From Sneathiella glossodoripedis JCM 23214 (GTDB lineage: Bacteria > Pseudomonadota > Alphaproteobacteria > Sneathiellales > Sneathiellaceae): a DNA stretch of 64,000 bases. This document shows positions 50,656-61,118 of the stretch, piece after piece. The notes below the pieces were generated by a model. The model was not told where the DNA came from, made no database searches, and saw only the letters and a list, made by a program, of their open reading frames with translations. A program made the position numbers and the translations under genes. The stretch lies in NCBI RefSeq assembly GCF_000616095.1, contig NZ_BAMS01000005.1:102015-166014 (forward strand), given 5' to 3'. Each line of letters opens with the position of its first letter. The first letter of the stretch is position 1.

Positions 50656-51666
50656 TTAATCTTCAGAATACTTCCGAGCCAACTCGTCAATATTTTCAGG
50701 TGGCCAGTTCGGTACTTCCATTCCAAGGTGCAGGCCCATACCTGCCAAAACTTCTTTAATCTCGTTCAAAGACTTACGACCAAAGTTCGGTGTACGAAGC
50801 ATTTCTGCCTCTGTCTTCTGAATGAGATCGCCGATGTAAACGATATTGTCGTTTTTCAGGCAGTTTGTAGAACGAACTGTTAGCTCCAGCTCTTCGACCT
50901 TACGAAGCAGGTTCGGATTCATTTCCGGTTCCTGATCTTCTTCCTTAACGACAACTTCTTCCGGTTCATCGAAATTGATGAACAACTGCAACTGTTCCTG
51001 CAAGATACGGGCGGCAAATGCCACAGCATCTTCTGGAGTAACAGTTCCGTTTGTAGCGACTTTCAGGGTCAGCTTGTCATAATTCAGGTTTTGCCCTTCG
51101 CGAGCAGTATCAACCTTGTAAGACACTTTCGTCACAGGACTGTACAGGCTATCCATTGGGATAAGGCCGATCGGCGCATCCTCAGGCCGGTTCTGTGAAC
51201 CCGGTACATAACCTTTACCTGTATTGATCGTCATTTCCATATTGATAGTGGCGCCGTCATCAAGATGCATAATCACCTGATCAGGGTCCATAATTTCAAT
51301 ATCAGCTCCTGTGTCAATCATCCCTGCCGTTACTGCACAAGGCCCTGAGGCACGTAGTGACACACGTTTTGGACCTTCGACATGGCTACGAATAGCAAGC
51401 TTTTTCAGGTTCAGGACAATATCTGTCACATCTTCGCGAACTCCCGCAATAGACGAAAATTCATGAAGAACGTTATCGATCTGAATGGACGTAATAGCCG
51501 CCCCTTGCAGACTTGACAGCAGTATACGACGCAAGGCGTTACCAAGTGTCAGTCCAAAGCCTCTCTCGAGGGGCTCTACAACAACAGTCGCTTCACGTCC
51601 TGTCTGCTCCCCCGGTACTACCGAAAGGTTTGCCTGGATCAGGTCTTTCCAGTTCTGTGCAATCAC
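50656..51666 (-). CDS. rpoA: RNA polymerase alpha subunit
   Basis: Alpha subunit of RNA polymerase. Start is GTG 51666 ('[11 protein letters not shown]'), with GAGG about 10 nt upstream; the frame stays open for 17 more codons but they are not homologous. The N-terminal domain ('[20 protein letters not shown]') mediates dimer assembly; the C-terminal domain ('[19 protein letters not shown]') binds promoter UP elements and activators. 336 residues, normal size. Confidence 0.96.
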   Translation of the reverse strand: MIAQNWKDLIQANLSVVPGEQTGREATVVVEPLERGFGLTLGNALRRILLSSLQGAAITSIQIDNVLHEFSSIAGVREDVTDIVLNLKKLAIRSHVEGPKRVSLRASGPCAVTAGMIDTGADIEIMDPDQVIMHLDDGATINMEMTINTGKGYVPGSQNRPEDAPIGLIPMDSLYSPVTKVSYKVDTAREGQNLNYDKLTLKVATNGTVTPEDAVAFAARILQEQLQLFINFDEPEEVVVKEEDQEPEMNPNLLRKVEELELTVRSTNCLKNDNIVYIGDLIQKTEAEMLRTPNFGRKSLNEIKEVLAGMGLHLGMEVPNWPPENIDELARKYSED

Positions 51667-51760
51667 GGTGTTGACCTCATAGCTAAGCAGACCCACTCTG
51701 GGTCTGCGAAATCTCAAAATAAGTCAGTGCAGGACGACCCTGCACCGTACTACTTGCCCT

Positions 51761-52150
51761 TTAAACGCGACGCCGTTTAGGTGGACGGCATCCGTTGTGT
51801 GGGATTGGAGATACGTCACGAATGGAAGTGATTGTAAAGCCAACGGCCTGAAGAGCCCGCAACGCTGATTCGCGCCCTGACCCTGGTCCTTTAACTTCTA
51901 CTTCCAGAGTTTTCATTCCGTGTTCCTGTGCTTTTTTACCAGCATCTTCAGCGGCAATCTGCGCAGCAAACGGAGTTGATTTACGTGATCCTTTAAAACC
52001 TTGAGATCCTGCAGATGACCAGGCAATTGCATTGCCCTGAGCGTCTGTGATCATGATCTTGGTATTGTTAAAGGTGGCGCTAACATGAGCAACACCGGAA
52101 GTGATGTTCTTACGTTCGCGGCGCCGAATACGAGTTTTATCACGTGCCAT
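51761..52150 (-). CDS. rpsK: 30S ribosomal protein S11
   Basis: 129 residues with the S11 signature '[20 protein letters not shown]' and the C-terminal '[16 protein letters not shown]'. It sits 1 nt after rpsM. Forms part of the platform in the 30S subunit. Confidence 0.98.
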   Translation of the reverse strand: MARDKTRIRRRERKNITSGVAHVSATFNNTKIMITDAQGNAIAWSSAGSQGFKGSRKSTPFAAQIAAEDAGKKAQEHGMKTLEVEVKGPGSGRESALRALQAVGFTITSIRDVSPIPHNGCRPPKRRRV

Positions 52151-52151
52151 G

Positions 52152-52520
52152 TTACTTCTTCTTTCCAGCTATTGGCTTGGCCGGACCTTTACGGGTACGG
52201 GCATTAGTATGTGTACGCTGTCCGCGGACTGGAAGACCACGGCGATGGCGCAGGCCGCGATAGCAACCCAGGTCCATCAGACGCTTAATGTTCATTGCTG
52301 TCTCACGACGAAGATCGCCTTCAACAGTATGTTCCGCGTCAATCACTTCGCGAATACGCACGACTTCTGCGTCACTCAGCGCATTCACACGCATTTCATC
52401 TGCAAGACCGACTTTGTCGCAGATTTCTTTAGCCTTGGCAGGACCAATGCCATGAATATAAGTCAGTGCAATCTGCACCCGCTTATTCGTCGGGATATTT
52501 ACACCAGCAATACGAGCCAC
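52152..52520 (-). CDS. rpsM: 30S ribosomal protein S13
   Basis: 122 residues: '[20 protein letters not shown]', '[20 protein letters not shown]' and '[18 protein letters not shown]'. First gene of the alpha operon part, followed by rpsK and rpoA; no rpsD between, as usual in alphaproteobacteria. The 109-nt gap to adk holds an inverted repeat. Confidence 0.98.
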   Translation of the reverse strand: MARIAGVNIPTNKRVQIALTYIHGIGPAKAKEICDKVGLADEMRVNALSDAEVVRIREVIDAEHTVEGDLRRETAMNIKRLMDLGCYRGLRHRRGLPVRGQRTHTNARTRKGPAKPIAGKKK

Positions 52521-52570
52521 GCTAGTTTCTCCTCATCACCAAAATCAGGTCATCTCGACCCGTTGAATCA

Positions 52571-52589
52571 CGCGCTTCCGGGAAGCGCG
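52571..52589. repeat. Inverted repeat in the adk-rpsM gap
   Basis: CGCGCTTCC-G-GGAAGCGCG, a nearly perfect palindrome 51 nt upstream of the rpsM start. No U tract on the minus side, so not a standard terminator; it could be a processing or feedback site for the alpha operon. Followed on the plus strand by an AT-rich stretch. Confidence 0.5.
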
Positions 52590-52629
52590 CGATTATATAA
52601 ATTTGTCCTTAGTAGTCAACACCTAGATA

Positions 52630-53274
52630 TTAATTAAGCAAAGCTTCTATCTGTCGTGTGACTTCGTCTATTTCGGCCATTCCGTCAACTTGTTTCAGAA
52701 TGCCCTTACCCCTGTAATAGGGTAGCAAAGGTGCGGTCTGATTGTGATAAGCCTGTAAACGAGACTTTACGGTCTCTGCAGTATCATCACTACGGCGTGT
52801 AAACTCGGTACCACCGCATTTATCACACACACCTTCTTTAGCTGGTTTCAGGAAACTATCATGATAGCCAGCTCCACAGTTAGCGCATGTATAACGGCCA
52901 GTGACACGTTCTACAAGCACTTCATCGTCAGTTTTCATCTCTATTACGGCATCCAGTGACAGATTTTTTTCTGTCAACATCGAATCAAGAGCTTCGGCCT
53001 GAGCCTCAGTTCTTGGGAACCCGTCAAGAATTGCACCATTTTTGCAATCTGACTGGTCCAACCGCGCGGAGATAATCCCCGTCATTATATCATCTGAAAC
53101 CAATTCTCCGCGATCCATCACGGATTTAGCTTTCAGACCGATTTCAGTTCCCTCTGCAACAGCGGCACGTAACATGTCGCCTGTTGAGAGTTGAACAAGT
53201 CCGTGTTTATCCTGCAACCGCTGAGCCTGGGTACCTTTACCCGCTCCCGGTGCCCCCAGCAGAATTAAAATCAT
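52630..53274 (-). CDS. adk: Adenylate kinase with zinc-type lid
   Basis: Interconverts ATP + AMP with 2 ADP. 214 residues with the P-loop 'GAPGAGKGTQAQRL' at residues 8-21 and 'DGFPRTEAQ'. The LID carries Cys130, Cys133, Cys150 and Cys153 (C-x2-C...C-x2-C), the zinc-binding form common in Gram-positives and some alphaproteobacteria, absent from the E. coli enzyme. The ATG overlaps the secY stop by 4 nt. Confidence 0.97.
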   Translation of the reverse strand: MILILLGAPGAGKGTQAQRLQDKHGLVQLSTGDMLRAAVAEGTEIGLKAKSVMDRGELVSDDIMTGIISARLDQSDCKNGAILDGFPRTEAQAEALDSMLTEKNLSLDAVIEMKTDDEVLVERVTGRYTCANCGAGYHDSFLKPAKEGVCDKCGGTEFTRRSDDTAETVKSRLQAYHNQTAPLLPYYRGKGILKQVDGMAEIDEVTRQIEALLN

Positions 53275-54617
53275 TTACGCCGCCCCCCAAGGTTCGATTT
53301 CTTGATAAGCCCTTCATACTGGTGAGCCAGCAGATGACTTTGGATCTGTGCTACAGTATCCATCGTAACCGACACAACAATCAAGAGGGATGTTCCACCG
53401 AAATAAAACGGTACGGCCCATTGTGAAATAAGCAACTCAGGAAGAATACAAACAAGCGATAGATAAGCTGCGCCAACAACCGTTAATCTTGTCAGTACAA
53501 AATCAAGATACTCGGACGTCCGTTTACCAGGGCGAATGCCAGGGACAAAGCCACCATTTTTCTTCAGGTTGTCTGCAGTGTCATCTGGGTTGAACACTAC
53601 TGCTGTATAGAAAAAGCAGAAGAACACGATACCAACTACATAAAGCAGCATGTAAAGTGGAGTTCCGTGACCTACAAGCGTTGTCACCGATGTTAGCCAT
53701 TCGGGTCCGGATCCTGCTGAGAAACCAGCAACAGTCGCAGGCATCAGAAGCAGAGAAGATGCAAAGATAGGAGGAATAACGCCGGCCGTATTCAGTTTAA
53801 GTGGCAGATGTGAATTCTGCCCACCATAGGTTTTATTACCCCTCTGGCGTTTTGGGTACTGAACAAGAATTCTGCGTTGTGCGCGTTCCATAAATACGAT
53901 GAATGCGATAACAGCAACTGACAAGACCAACAGCAACAGGATAATGCTTGTTGCAATTGCGCCTGTTCGGCCCAGCTCCAATGTTCCCACCAATGCACTG
54001 GGGAGCGCAGCAACAATACCGGAGAAAATAATCAAAGAAATTCCGTTACCTACACCACGTGCAGTGATCTGTTCGCCTAGCCACATCAGGAACACGGTTC
54101 CGCCGACCAGTGTCATAACAGTAGTTGCACGGAAAAACCAACCTGGTTCAGCAACCGCAGACTGTCCCGTTGACAAAGACATTCCTTCCAAGCCAACAGC
54201 AATTCCGTACCCTTGTAGAGCGGCCAACAGCACCGTTCCATAACGCGTGTACTGGTTAATTTTCTTGCGGCCCTGCTCACCCTCTTTCTTCAATTGCCCC
54301 ATCTGCGGTGAAATTGAAGTCATCAACTGCATGATAATCGATGCAGAGATATAAGGCATGATGTTCAAGGCAAAGATGGTCATACGACCGAGTGCACCAC
54401 CAGCGAACACATCAAACATACCCAGAACACCACCGGAATTCTGAGCAAAAACATCAGCCAGAACTGTTGGATCTACACCTGGAATAGGAATGTAGGTACC
54501 AATTCTGTAAACAATGAGCGCAAATAGCGTAAACCACAAACGTTTCTTCAGCTCAGTCGCTTTGGAGAAGGCCCCAAAGTTCATGTTAGAAGCCATTTGT
54601 TCTGCTGCAGACGCCAT
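53271..54617 (-). CDS. secY: Preprotein translocase subunit SecY
   Basis: Core channel of the Sec translocon, ten membrane helices. 448 residues: 'GTYIPIPGVDP' in the N-terminus, the plug region 'GALGRMTIFALNIMPYISAS', and 'VPGIRPGKRTSEYLD' in the cytoplasmic loop that binds SecA/ribosome. Between rplO and adk. Confidence 0.97.
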   Translation of the reverse strand: MASAAEQMASNMNFGAFSKATELKKRLWFTLFALIVYRIGTYIPIPGVDPTVLADVFAQNSGGVLGMFDVFAGGALGRMTIFALNIMPYISASIIMQLMTSISPQMGQLKKEGEQGRKKINQYTRYGTVLLAALQGYGIAVGLEGMSLSTGQSAVAEPGWFFRATTVMTLVGGTVFLMWLGEQITARGVGNGISLIIFSGIVAALPSALVGTLELGRTGAIATSIILLLLVLSVAVIAFIVFMERAQRRILVQYPKRQRGNKTYGGQNSHLPLKLNTAGVIPPIFASSLLLMPATVAGFSAGSGPEWLTSVTTLVGHGTPLYMLLYVVGIVFFCFFYTAVVFNPDDTADNLKKNGGFVPGIRPGKRTSEYLDFVLTRLTVVGAAYLSLVCILPELLISQWAVPFYFGGTSLLIVVSVTMDTVAQIQSHLLAHQYEGLIKKSNLGGRRK

Positions 54618-54673
54618 GTAGTGTTACTCCAGTTTAAAAGGGCAGCTTTAAGCTGCCCCTACGCATTCTTAAC

Positions 54674-55150
54674 TTACGCTTCAGATTTTTCACTGTTCAG
54701 AAGGGTGACAGATCCGCCAGCCTTCTCAACCGCTTCGATTGCACCTTTTGATGCGCCGCTGACTTCAAAAGAAACTTTAGTCTTCAATTCACCTTTTGCA
54801 AGGAGACGAACACCGTCCACAACCTTACCAACAACACCAGCTTCCTGGAGTTTGGCAATAGTTACTGTTTCTTTTGCGTCGAGCTTACCTGCGTCAATAG
54901 CAGCCTGTACACGACCGAGGTTCGCTACCGCATATTCTTTGCGGAAAACATTGGTAAAACCACGTTTTGGCAACCGGCGGTGGATAGGCATCTGACCGCC
55001 TTCAAAACCCTTAATGGCTACACCTGAACGTGATTTCTGACCCTTTTGACCGGCACCGGAGGTTTTACCCTTACCAGAACCAATACCACGGCCAACACGC
55101 TTGCGGTTCTTTGTAGAACCTGGGTTATCAGACAATTGATTCAATAGCAT
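54674..55150 (-). CDS. rplO: 50S ribosomal protein L15
   Basis: 158 residues; '[20 protein letters not shown]' near the N-terminus and the glycine-rich '[18 protein letters not shown]' are L15 signatures. Downstream of rpmD, upstream of secY. Confidence 0.97.
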   Translation of the reverse strand: MLLNQLSDNPGSTKNRKRVGRGIGSGKGKTSGAGQKGQKSRSGVAIKGFEGGQMPIHRRLPKRGFTNVFRKEYAVANLGRVQAAIDAGKLDAKETVTIAKLQEAGVVGKVVDGVRLLAKGELKTKVSFEVSGASKGAIEAVEKAGGSVTLLNSEKSEA

Positions 55151-55179
55151 TTTAAAATTCCTTATCCAACAGGTCGCCC

Positions 55180-55371
55180 TTAGGCTTCCTTGACCTGCAC
55201 GAGGTGCTGAACTTTTCGGATCATACCCCGAATGGAAGGTGTATCTTCAACTTCGACAGTACGGTGCATTTTGTTAAGCCCCAAACCGACGAGAGTTGCG
55301 CGCTGAGACTTGTGGCGGCCAATTGGGCTACCAGTCTGTGTCACAGTAATCGTTTGCTTAGCCTTTGCCAT
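55180..55371 (-). CDS. rpmD: 50S ribosomal protein L30
   Basis: 63 residues; '[20 protein letters not shown]' and '[20 protein letters not shown]' match bacterial L30. 2 nt after rpsE. Confidence 0.95.
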   Translation of the reverse strand: MAKAKQTITVTQTGSPIGRHKSQRATLVGLGLNKMHRTVEVEDTPSIRGMIRKVQHLVQVKEA

Positions 55372-55373
55372 TA

Positions 55374-55907
55374 TCAGCCTCCTGCATTTTCGCCGCGGCG
55401 ACCAACAATTTCGGAAACTTTCTTGCCGCGCTTGGCCGCAACCTGACGAGGTGAATTCATGTTTTCAAGCGCATCAAATGTCGCTTTCACCATGTTATAT
55501 GGGTTGGAAGTTCCAACCGATTTAGTCACAACGTCATGAACACCAAGAGCTTCAAAGACAGCACGCATCGGACCACCGGCGATAATACCAGTACCCGGAG
55601 GTGCTGACCGCAGCACCACACGACCTGCGCCAAAATGGCCCTTCACGTCGTGATGCAGAGTCCTTGCTTCACGTAGTGGCACACGGATCATTTCACGTTT
55701 TGCAGCTTCAGTCGCCTTACGAATGGCTTCCGGAACCTCACGCGCTTTACCATGGCCATAACCAACGCGACCGTTCTGGTCACCGGCAACTACCAGTGCG
55801 GCAAAACCGAAGCGACGACCACCTTTTACAACTTTCGCCACACGGTTGATGTGGACAAGTTTCTCGACGAATTCTGATTCGCCCTTTTCTGCTTGATCTG
55901 GTCTCAT
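55374..55907 (-). CDS. rpsE: 30S ribosomal protein S5
   Basis: 177 residues; '[20 protein letters not shown]' and '[17 protein letters not shown]' are the S5 RNA-binding domain, and '[20 protein letters not shown]' the C-domain. Upstream of rpmD in the spc section. Confidence 0.98.
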   Translation of the reverse strand: MRPDQAEKGESEFVEKLVHINRVAKVVKGGRRFGFAALVVAGDQNGRVGYGHGKAREVPEAIRKATEAAKREMIRVPLREARTLHHDVKGHFGAGRVVLRSAPPGTGIIAGGPMRAVFEALGVHDVVTKSVGTSNPYNMVKATFDALENMNSPRQVAAKRGKKVSEIVGRRGENAGG

Positions 55908-55918
55908 TTCATATACCT

Positions 55919-56281
55919 TTAGAAGGACAGCCCGCCTTCACGGGCGGCCTCGGCGAGGGCTTTGACCCGGCCGTGATATTTAAAGGCGCCACGATCAAAA
56001 GCAACAGCAGTTACGCCAGCTTTAGTCGCGCGTTCAGCGATAAGTTTGCCTACAGCAGCTGCGGCATCCTTGTTTCCACCTGATTTCAGTTTATCGCGCA
56101 GGTCCTTATCGAGAGTGGAAGCAGCAGCAAGTGTCTTGCCCTGTACATCATCGATAACTTGCACATAAATCTGTTTATTAGTCCGGTGAACGGATAAACG
56201 AGGACGTCCACCGCCGACTTTTCTGAGCTGCGCGCGATTTCTGCGACGACGACGCTCAAACAATTCATTTGAATTTGCCAT
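55919..56281 (-). CDS. rplR: 50S ribosomal protein L18
   Basis: 120 residues; '[20 protein letters not shown]' and '[20 protein letters not shown]' are L18 (5S rRNA-binding). Starts 9 nt after the corrected rplF stop. Confidence 0.97.
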   Translation of the reverse strand: MANSNELFERRRRRNRAQLRKVGGGRPRLSVHRTNKQIYVQVIDDVQGKTLAAASTLDKDLRDKLKSGGNKDAAAAVGKLIAERATKAGVTAVAFDRGAFKYHGRVKALAEAAREGGLSF

Positions 56282-56290
56282 GGTCCTATC

Positions 56291-56823
56291 CTATTTCTTC
56301 TTACCTTCTTTGCGGAAGATAAACTCGTCAGCATACTTGACACCTTTACCTTTATAAGGCTCAGGCTTGCGGTAAGAACGAATTTCAGCAGCAACCTGCC
56401 CAACCCGCTGTTTATCTGCACCAGAAATTTCAACAGCAGTTGGTGACGGGCACTTGATTTCAATTCCGTCCGGAATGTCATAGTTGATGTCGTGGCTAAA
56501 GCTAGGTTCAGGTTCAATGTCTTACCCTGAACTGCGGCACGGTAACCAACACCAACAATTTCCAGTTTTTTCGTGAAACCAGTGCTTACACCTTCAACAA
56601 GGTTACTAAGCAAAGTGCGCTGCATACCCCACATCTGTTGAGCACGCTTGCTGTCGTTGGCTGGCTTGACCCAAACCTGGTCGCCATCCTGTTCGACAGT
56701 CACGTCATCTACAAATGTCATGCTCAAAACGCCTTTGGCGCCTTTCGCTGTTACGTTTTTGTCACTGAACTGCAGATCTACGCCTGAAGGAACAGAAACT
56801 GGATGTTTACCAATTCTAGACAT
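56291..56823 (-). CDS. rplF: 50S ribosomal protein L6 (frameshifted)
   Basis: Essential large-subunit protein. Residues 1-about 107 are normal ('[20 protein letters not shown]', '[20 protein letters not shown]'), then the reading goes out of frame at c56502 and would run into rplR. One extra G ('CTAGGCTTTAGCCAC' instead of 'CTAGCTTTAGCCAC') restores '[20 protein letters not shown]' and ends with '...[10 protein letters not shown]' at TAG 56291-56293. The corrected length, 177 residues, equals the family standard. Confidence 0.95.
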
Positions 56824-56832
56824 TGTTCCTCC

Positions 56833-57231
56833 TTAGTAGACAGTGCACAGCACTTCGCCGCCAACATTGGCTTCGCGTGCTTCGTTATCAGACAAAACAC
56901 CCTTCGGTGTAGACAAAATAGAAATACCAAGGCCGTTACGAACAGGTGTCAATTCCTTGACGCCAGTGTATACGCGGCGACCAGGCTTGGACACGCGATC
57001 AACTTTTTCAATCACGCTCTTGCCTTGATAATATTTCAATTCAATGCTCAGTTCCGGCTTACCTTTTTGCGGCTCAGAAACCTCGTAACCACGAATGAAA
57101 CCTTCGCGCTTGAGTGTTTCCAGAACGTTTACACGCAATTTGGACGCTGGGCTCTTAACCGAACTTTTGTTCGCTTTCTGACCATTGCGGATACGTGTCA
57201 GCATATCGCCGAGAGGATCACTAAAAGACAT
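56833..57231 (-). CDS. rpsH: 30S ribosomal protein S8
   Basis: 132 residues; '[14 protein letters not shown]' and the C-terminal '[20 protein letters not shown]' signature. Upstream of rplF. Confidence 0.98.
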   Translation of the reverse strand: MSFSDPLGDMLTRIRNGQKANKSSVKSPASKLRVNVLETLKREGFIRGYEVSEPQKGKPELSIELKYYQGKSVIEKVDRVSKPGRRVYTGVKELTPVRNGLGISILSTPKGVLSDNEAREANVGGEVLCTVY

Positions 57232-57243
57232 TTTTAACTCCCC

Positions 57244-57549
57244 TTACCAGCTTGACTTTACAACGCCCGGAATCTGACCTGCGGACGCCATGTCACGAAG
57301 ACCAATACGGGAGAGTTTAAATTTGCGGTACACACCACGTGGACGACCTGTCAATTCGCAGCGATTGCGAACGCGAGTCCTAGACGAGTTGCGTGGCAAT
57401 TCAGCCAACTTAAGGCGAGCCGCGAAGCGTTCGTCCTGAGGCACGTTTTCGTCATTGATGATTGCTTTGAGCGCTGTGCGTTTGGCCGAGTATTTCTCGA
57501 CGAGACGACGACGCTTCAAATCTCTCTCAACGGCACTTTTCTTAGCCAT
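57244..57549 (-). CDS. rpsN: 30S ribosomal protein S14
   Basis: 101 residues, the long type without the CXXC zinc motif: '[19 protein letters not shown]' and '[20 protein letters not shown]'. Start ATG 57549 (MAKKS). Confidence 0.97.
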   Translation of the reverse strand: MAKKSAVERDLKRRRLVEKYSAKRTALKAIINDENVPQDERFAARLKLAELPRNSSRTRVRNRCELTGRPRGVYRKFKLSRIGLRDMASAGQIPGVVKSSW

Positions 57550-57567
57550 TTCCAATTTCTCCTTGGA

Positions 57568-58115
57568 TCAATTGATCTTGAACGGCATGTTGAAACCTTT
57601 CAGAAGCTCACGAGCTTCTTCATCGGTATCAGCAGTCGTACAGATCACGATATCCATACCCCGTACATCATCTACATCATCATAGTCGATTTCAGGGAAC
57701 ACGATTTGCTCTTTCAGACCCATGGCATAGTTGCCACGTCCGTCAAAGCTTTTTGCTGACACACCACGGAAGTCACGAACGCGCGGCAAAGCAATGTTTA
57801 CCAAACGATCTAAAAATTCGTACATTCTATCCTTCCGAAGTGTAACCTTCGCACCAATCGGCATACCTTCACGCAATTTGAAAGTCGCGATGGATTTTTT
57901 TGCAGTTGTTGTAACGGGATGCTGGCCAGTAATTTTGGCAAGCTCGTTTACAACGGATTTGATTTTTTTGGAATCACCAACTGCTTCACCACAGCCAACA
58001 TTGACAACGATCTTTTCCAATTTCGGAATCATCATGTCGTTAGCATAGTTGAATTTTTCTTTGAGCTGCTTGCGCAACTCATCGTTATATAATATTTTAA
58101 GTCTAGCGCTGCCAT
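57568..58115 (-). CDS. rplE: 50S ribosomal protein L5 (N-terminal frameshift)
   Basis: Essential 5S rRNA-binding protein. The bulk ('[20 protein letters not shown]', '[20 protein letters not shown]') is in one frame. The ATG at 58115, preceded by AGGA, begins 'MAALDLK...' in another. One missing base in 58101-58110 gives '[20 protein letters not shown]', the normal L5 N-terminus. The corrected length is 182 residues. Confidence 0.92.
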
Positions 58116-58126
58116 CTTACTATCCT

Positions 58127-58450
58127 TTAAAGGTCAATAACTTCGCCAGAACGTTTGGCAAAACGAACCTTGCGACCATCTTCCAACGTCTTAAAGCCAA
58201 CACGAGTTGCCTTACCGTCTTTTGGATCGATAAGTGCAATATTTGACAGGTGGATTGAAGCTTCCTTGGAAACAATACCACCTTGTTCAGTTTGGCTCTG
58301 ACGAGTGTGACGCTTGACCATGTTTACACCAGACACAGTTGCTCTGCGATCTGCACGATTAACGCTCAGTACTTCGCCGCTTTTACCTTTGTCTTTACCG
58401 GTGAGGACAATTACCTTGTCGCCTTTTTTCACAGAGAATTTTTCAGCCAT
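58127..58450 (-). CDS. rplX: 50S ribosomal protein L24
   Basis: 107 residues with the KOW motif '[20 protein letters not shown]'. Its ATG shares one base with the rplN stop (TAATG). Confidence 0.97.
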   Translation of the reverse strand: MAEKFSVKKGDKVIVLTGKDKGKSGEVLSVNRADRRATVSGVNMVKRHTRQSQTEQGGIVSKEASIHLSNIALIDPKDGKATRVGFKTLEDGRKVRFAKRSGEVIDL

Positions 58451-58818
58451 TAGAGCACCTCCGGAGCCAAAGAAACAATTTTCATCATGTTTTTAGCGCG
58501 CAGTTCACGAGTAACAGGGCCAAAAATACGAGTTCCGATAGGCTCGCCGGAGTTGTTGATCAAAACAGCAGCATTTGTATCAAAACGAATAGCTGTTCCA
58601 TCAGGGCGGCGAATTTCTTTCTTTGTGCGCACGATGACGGCACGCTGCACGTCACCTTTTTTCACGCGGCCACGCGGAATAGCTTCTTTTACAGATACAA
58701 CAATTGTATCTCCTACAGACGCTGTTTTCCGTTTGGATCCGCCCAAAACTTTAATGCACTGCACCCGTCTCGCGCCGGAGTTATCGGCGACATCCAGGTT
58801 GGTTTGCATTTGAATCAT
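58450..58818 (-). CDS. rplN: 50S ribosomal protein L14
   Basis: 122 residues; '[20 protein letters not shown]' and '[20 protein letters not shown]'. Between rpsQ and rplX. Confidence 0.98.
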   Translation of the reverse strand: MIQMQTNLDVADNSGARRVQCIKVLGGSKRKTASVGDTIVVSVKEAIPRGRVKKGDVQRAVIVRTKKEIRRPDGTAIRFDTNAAVLINNSGEPIGTRIFGPVTRELRAKNMMKIVSLAPEVL

Positions 58819-58854
58819 AGTCTTTACCTTCGTCTAATTATGACATGCCCTAAC

Positions 58855-59091
58855 TTAGGCGTTGTCGTAAAGAACTTCCCAACGTTTCAGTTTAGAAATC
58901 GGACGACATTCCTGAATGCGGACGACATCACCGGCTTTAAACTGATTCTTCTCATCATGGGCGTGGTACTTCTTTGACCGGCCAATGTATTTTTTGTAGA
59001 GCGGGTGCATCACCTGACGCTCTACATTGACTACGACCGTCTGGTCGTTCTTGTCACTAACTACTGTCCCTTGCAGGATACGTTTCGGCAT
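58855..59091 (-). CDS. rpsQ: 30S ribosomal protein S17
   Basis: 78 residues; '[20 protein letters not shown]' and '[20 protein letters not shown]'. 11 nt after rpmC. Confidence 0.97.
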   Translation of the reverse strand: MPKRILQGTVVSDKNDQTVVVNVERQVMHPLYKKYIGRSKKYHAHDEKNQFKAGDVVRIQECRPISKLKRWEVLYDNA

Positions 59092-59102
59092 AGTTGTTTC
59101 TC

Positions 59103-59294
59103 CTACGACGCCAGTTTCGCTGACATCACCGTCTTAATTCGGGCAATGTCACGACGGACTTGACGTTCACGAGCCGTATTTTCCAGTTGGCCGCTGGCTT
59201 TCTGGAAACGAAGATTAAACTGCTCTTTTTTCAAAGCAATCAGCTCTGTCTTCAATTCTTCTGGGTTTTTACCCACCAAATCTTGTGCCTTCAT
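59103..59294 (-). CDS. rpmC: 50S ribosomal protein L29
   Basis: 63 residues from ATG 59294, with GGGGG 6 nt upstream (the in-frame TTG at 59300 is not needed). '[20 protein letters not shown]' is the L29 core. Overlaps nothing; begins 2 nt after the rplP stop. Confidence 0.95.
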   Translation of the reverse strand: MKAQDLVGKNPEELKTELIALKKEQFNLRFQKASGQLENTARERQVRRDIARIKTVMSAKLAS

Positions 59295-59296
59295 GA

Positions 59297-59716
59297 TCAA
59301 CCCCCTTCGCCGAGACGGGTGACAAACTTAGTTTTCACTGGCAACTTAGCAGCGCCACGCTCAAACGCTTCACGGGCCAGATCCGCTGGAACACCGTCAA
59401 GTTCGAACATGATTTTGCCCGGCTGAATACGCACCATCCAGTATTCCGGAGAACCCTTACCTTTACCCATACGGACTTCAGTAGGCTTCTTGGATACAGG
59501 AATGTCTGGGAAGACACGAATCCAAACGCGGCCAGCACGTTTAATATGACGAGTAATTGCACGACGAGTTGCCTCGATCTGACGTGCAGTTACACGACCC
59601 GGCTCAACAGCCTTAAGACCATAAGCACCGAAGTTCAGGGTTGTACCCGAAGTTGCGACGCCCTTCAAGCGTCCTTTGTGCGCTTTGCGAAATTTTGTAC
59701 GCTTCGGCTGAAGCAT
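59297..59716 (-). CDS. rplP: 50S ribosomal protein L16
   Basis: 139 residues; '[20 protein letters not shown]' and '[20 protein letters not shown]'. Between rpsC and rpmC. Confidence 0.98.
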   Translation of the reverse strand: MLQPKRTKFRKAHKGRLKGVATSGTTLNFGAYGLKAVEPGRVTARQIEATRRAITRHIKRAGRVWIRVFPDIPVSKKPTEVRMGKGKGSPEYWMVRIQPGKIMFELDGVPADLAREAFERGAAKLPVKTKFVTRLGEGG

Positions 59717-59733
59717 GATATCACCTCTTTACC

Positions 59734-60447
59734 TTAGCCCCGACGACCACCAGGACGTCCACCACCAGGACGACCGCTAGCTTGCAGTTTTTCCTGTGCT
59801 TTTTCCTGGCCCATTGGGTCATGTTTCATAATGTCGCCCTTATAGATCCACACTTTAATACCGATGATACCGTATGTGGTCAAAGAACTTGCTGTTCCAT
59901 AATCTATATTTGCGCGCAAAGTCTGGAGAGGAACGCGGCCTTCGCGATACCATTCCGTACGAGCAATTTCAGCACCGCCCAAACGACCGGCGCAATTGAT
60001 GCGGATACCCTGTGCACCAAGACGCAGTGCAGAGTCAACTGCGCGCTTCATGGCGCGGCGATATGCCACACGTCGTGCCAGTTGCTGGCCAATGTTCTCA
60101 GCAACCAATTTTGCTTCGATTTCCGGTTTACGAATTTCAACAATGCTGATGTTGACTTCCGCCTTGGTCAGTTTGGCAACTTCATTTTTGAGGTTACCAA
60201 TATCCTGACCTTTTTTACCAATGATGATGCCTGGACGCGCAGAGTGAATGGTCACATGGCATTTGTTTGCCGGACGCTCGATCACGATCTTGCTGACAGC
60301 AGCCTGTGTCAGCTTTTTTTCCAGGAATTTACGAATACGCACATCTTCATGCAACAAATCCGCAAAGTTGTCACCAGCGTACCAACGGGAATCCCAAGTA
60401 CGATTGATGCCAACACGCATGCCTACCGGATTAACTTTCTGACCCAT
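59734..60447 (-). CDS. rpsC: 30S ribosomal protein S3
   Basis: 237 residues; the KH domain motif '[20 protein letters not shown]' and '[20 protein letters not shown]'. The C-terminus ends in a Gly-Arg-rich tail. Its ATG overlaps the rplV stop by 1 nt. Confidence 0.98.
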   Translation of the reverse strand: MGQKVNPVGMRVGINRTWDSRWYAGDNFADLLHEDVRIRKFLEKKLTQAAVSKIVIERPANKCHVTIHSARPGIIIGKKGQDIGNLKNEVAKLTKAEVNISIVEIRKPEIEAKLVAENIGQQLARRVAYRRAMKRAVDSALRLGAQGIRINCAGRLGGAEIARTEWYREGRVPLQTLRANIDYGTASSLTTYGIIGIKVWIYKGDIMKHDPMGQEKAQEKLQASGRPGGGRPGGRRG

Positions 60448-60827
60448 TATGCCTGCTCCTCGCGTTCACGAACAACAATCGTGATGTTGCTGAATGGTTT
60501 CAAAATACCGCTTGCACGGCCACGGCCACGCGGACGCATACGCTTCATTACCAGCGATTTGCCGACATAAGCTTCTGCAACATAGAGCTGATCAACATCC
60601 AACTGGTGGTTATTCTCAGCATTTGCAATAGCTGACTGAAGAACCTTTTTCACGTCACGTGCAATTGCACGCTTGGAGAAAGTCAATTCAGACAATGCAG
60701 CTTCCGCAGATTTACCGCGGATGAGGCCTGCCACGAGGTTCAGCTTTTGAGGGCTCACACGCAGGCGATTGCCTTTTGCAAGCGCACTGTGTTCGTCCAG
60801 CTGCCTTTCGAGGGACTGCTTACCCAT
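60447..60827 (-). CDS. rplV: 50S ribosomal protein L22
   Basis: 126 residues; '[20 protein letters not shown]' and the beta-hairpin end '[20 protein letters not shown]', which reaches the peptide exit tunnel. Confidence 0.98.
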   Translation of the reverse strand: MGKQSLERQLDEHSALAKGNRLRVSPQKLNLVAGLIRGKSAEAALSELTFSKRAIARDVKKVLQSAIANAENNHQLDVDQLYVAEAYVGKSLVMKRMRPRGRGRASGILKPFSNITIVVREREEQA

Positions 60828-60829
60828 GT

Positions 60830-61108
60830 TTATTTCCTCCGCGCCTTTTTATCGGCGTCATGGCCATAATATGTACGAGTAGGAGAAAACTCTCCGAATT
60901 TATGGCCGACCATATCTTCGTCTACCAGCACAGGTACGAACTTCTGACCGTTATAAACGCCAAAAGTCAATCCTACGAACTGAGGGAGGATGGTTGACCG
61001 ACGAGACCAAGTCTTGATGACCTGGTTTTTACCGCTTTCACGAGCAGCTTCTGCTTTTTTAAGCAAATAGCCATCGACAAAAGGGCCTTTCCAAATAGAA
61101 CGTGCCAT
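60830..61108 (-). CDS. rpsS: 30S ribosomal protein S19
   Basis: 92 residues; '[19 protein letters not shown]' and '[20 protein letters not shown]'. 2 nt before rplV. Confidence 0.98.
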   Translation of the reverse strand: MARSIWKGPFVDGYLLKKAEAARESGKNQVIKTWSRRSTILPQFVGLTFGVYNGQKFVPVLVDEDMVGHKFGEFSPTRTYYGHDADKKARRK

Positions 61109-61118
61109 CTAGCGCTCC

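Noticed and set aside
56086..56823. 245-residue protein starting as L6 and continuing with unrelated sequence
   Set aside because: Product of the rplF frameshift running through the start of rplR in the wrong frame, not a real fusion.
59782..60570. 262-residue open frame antisense to rpsC/rplV
   Set aside because: Cysteine- and phenylalanine-rich nonsense composition; lies wholly over ribosomal protein genes.
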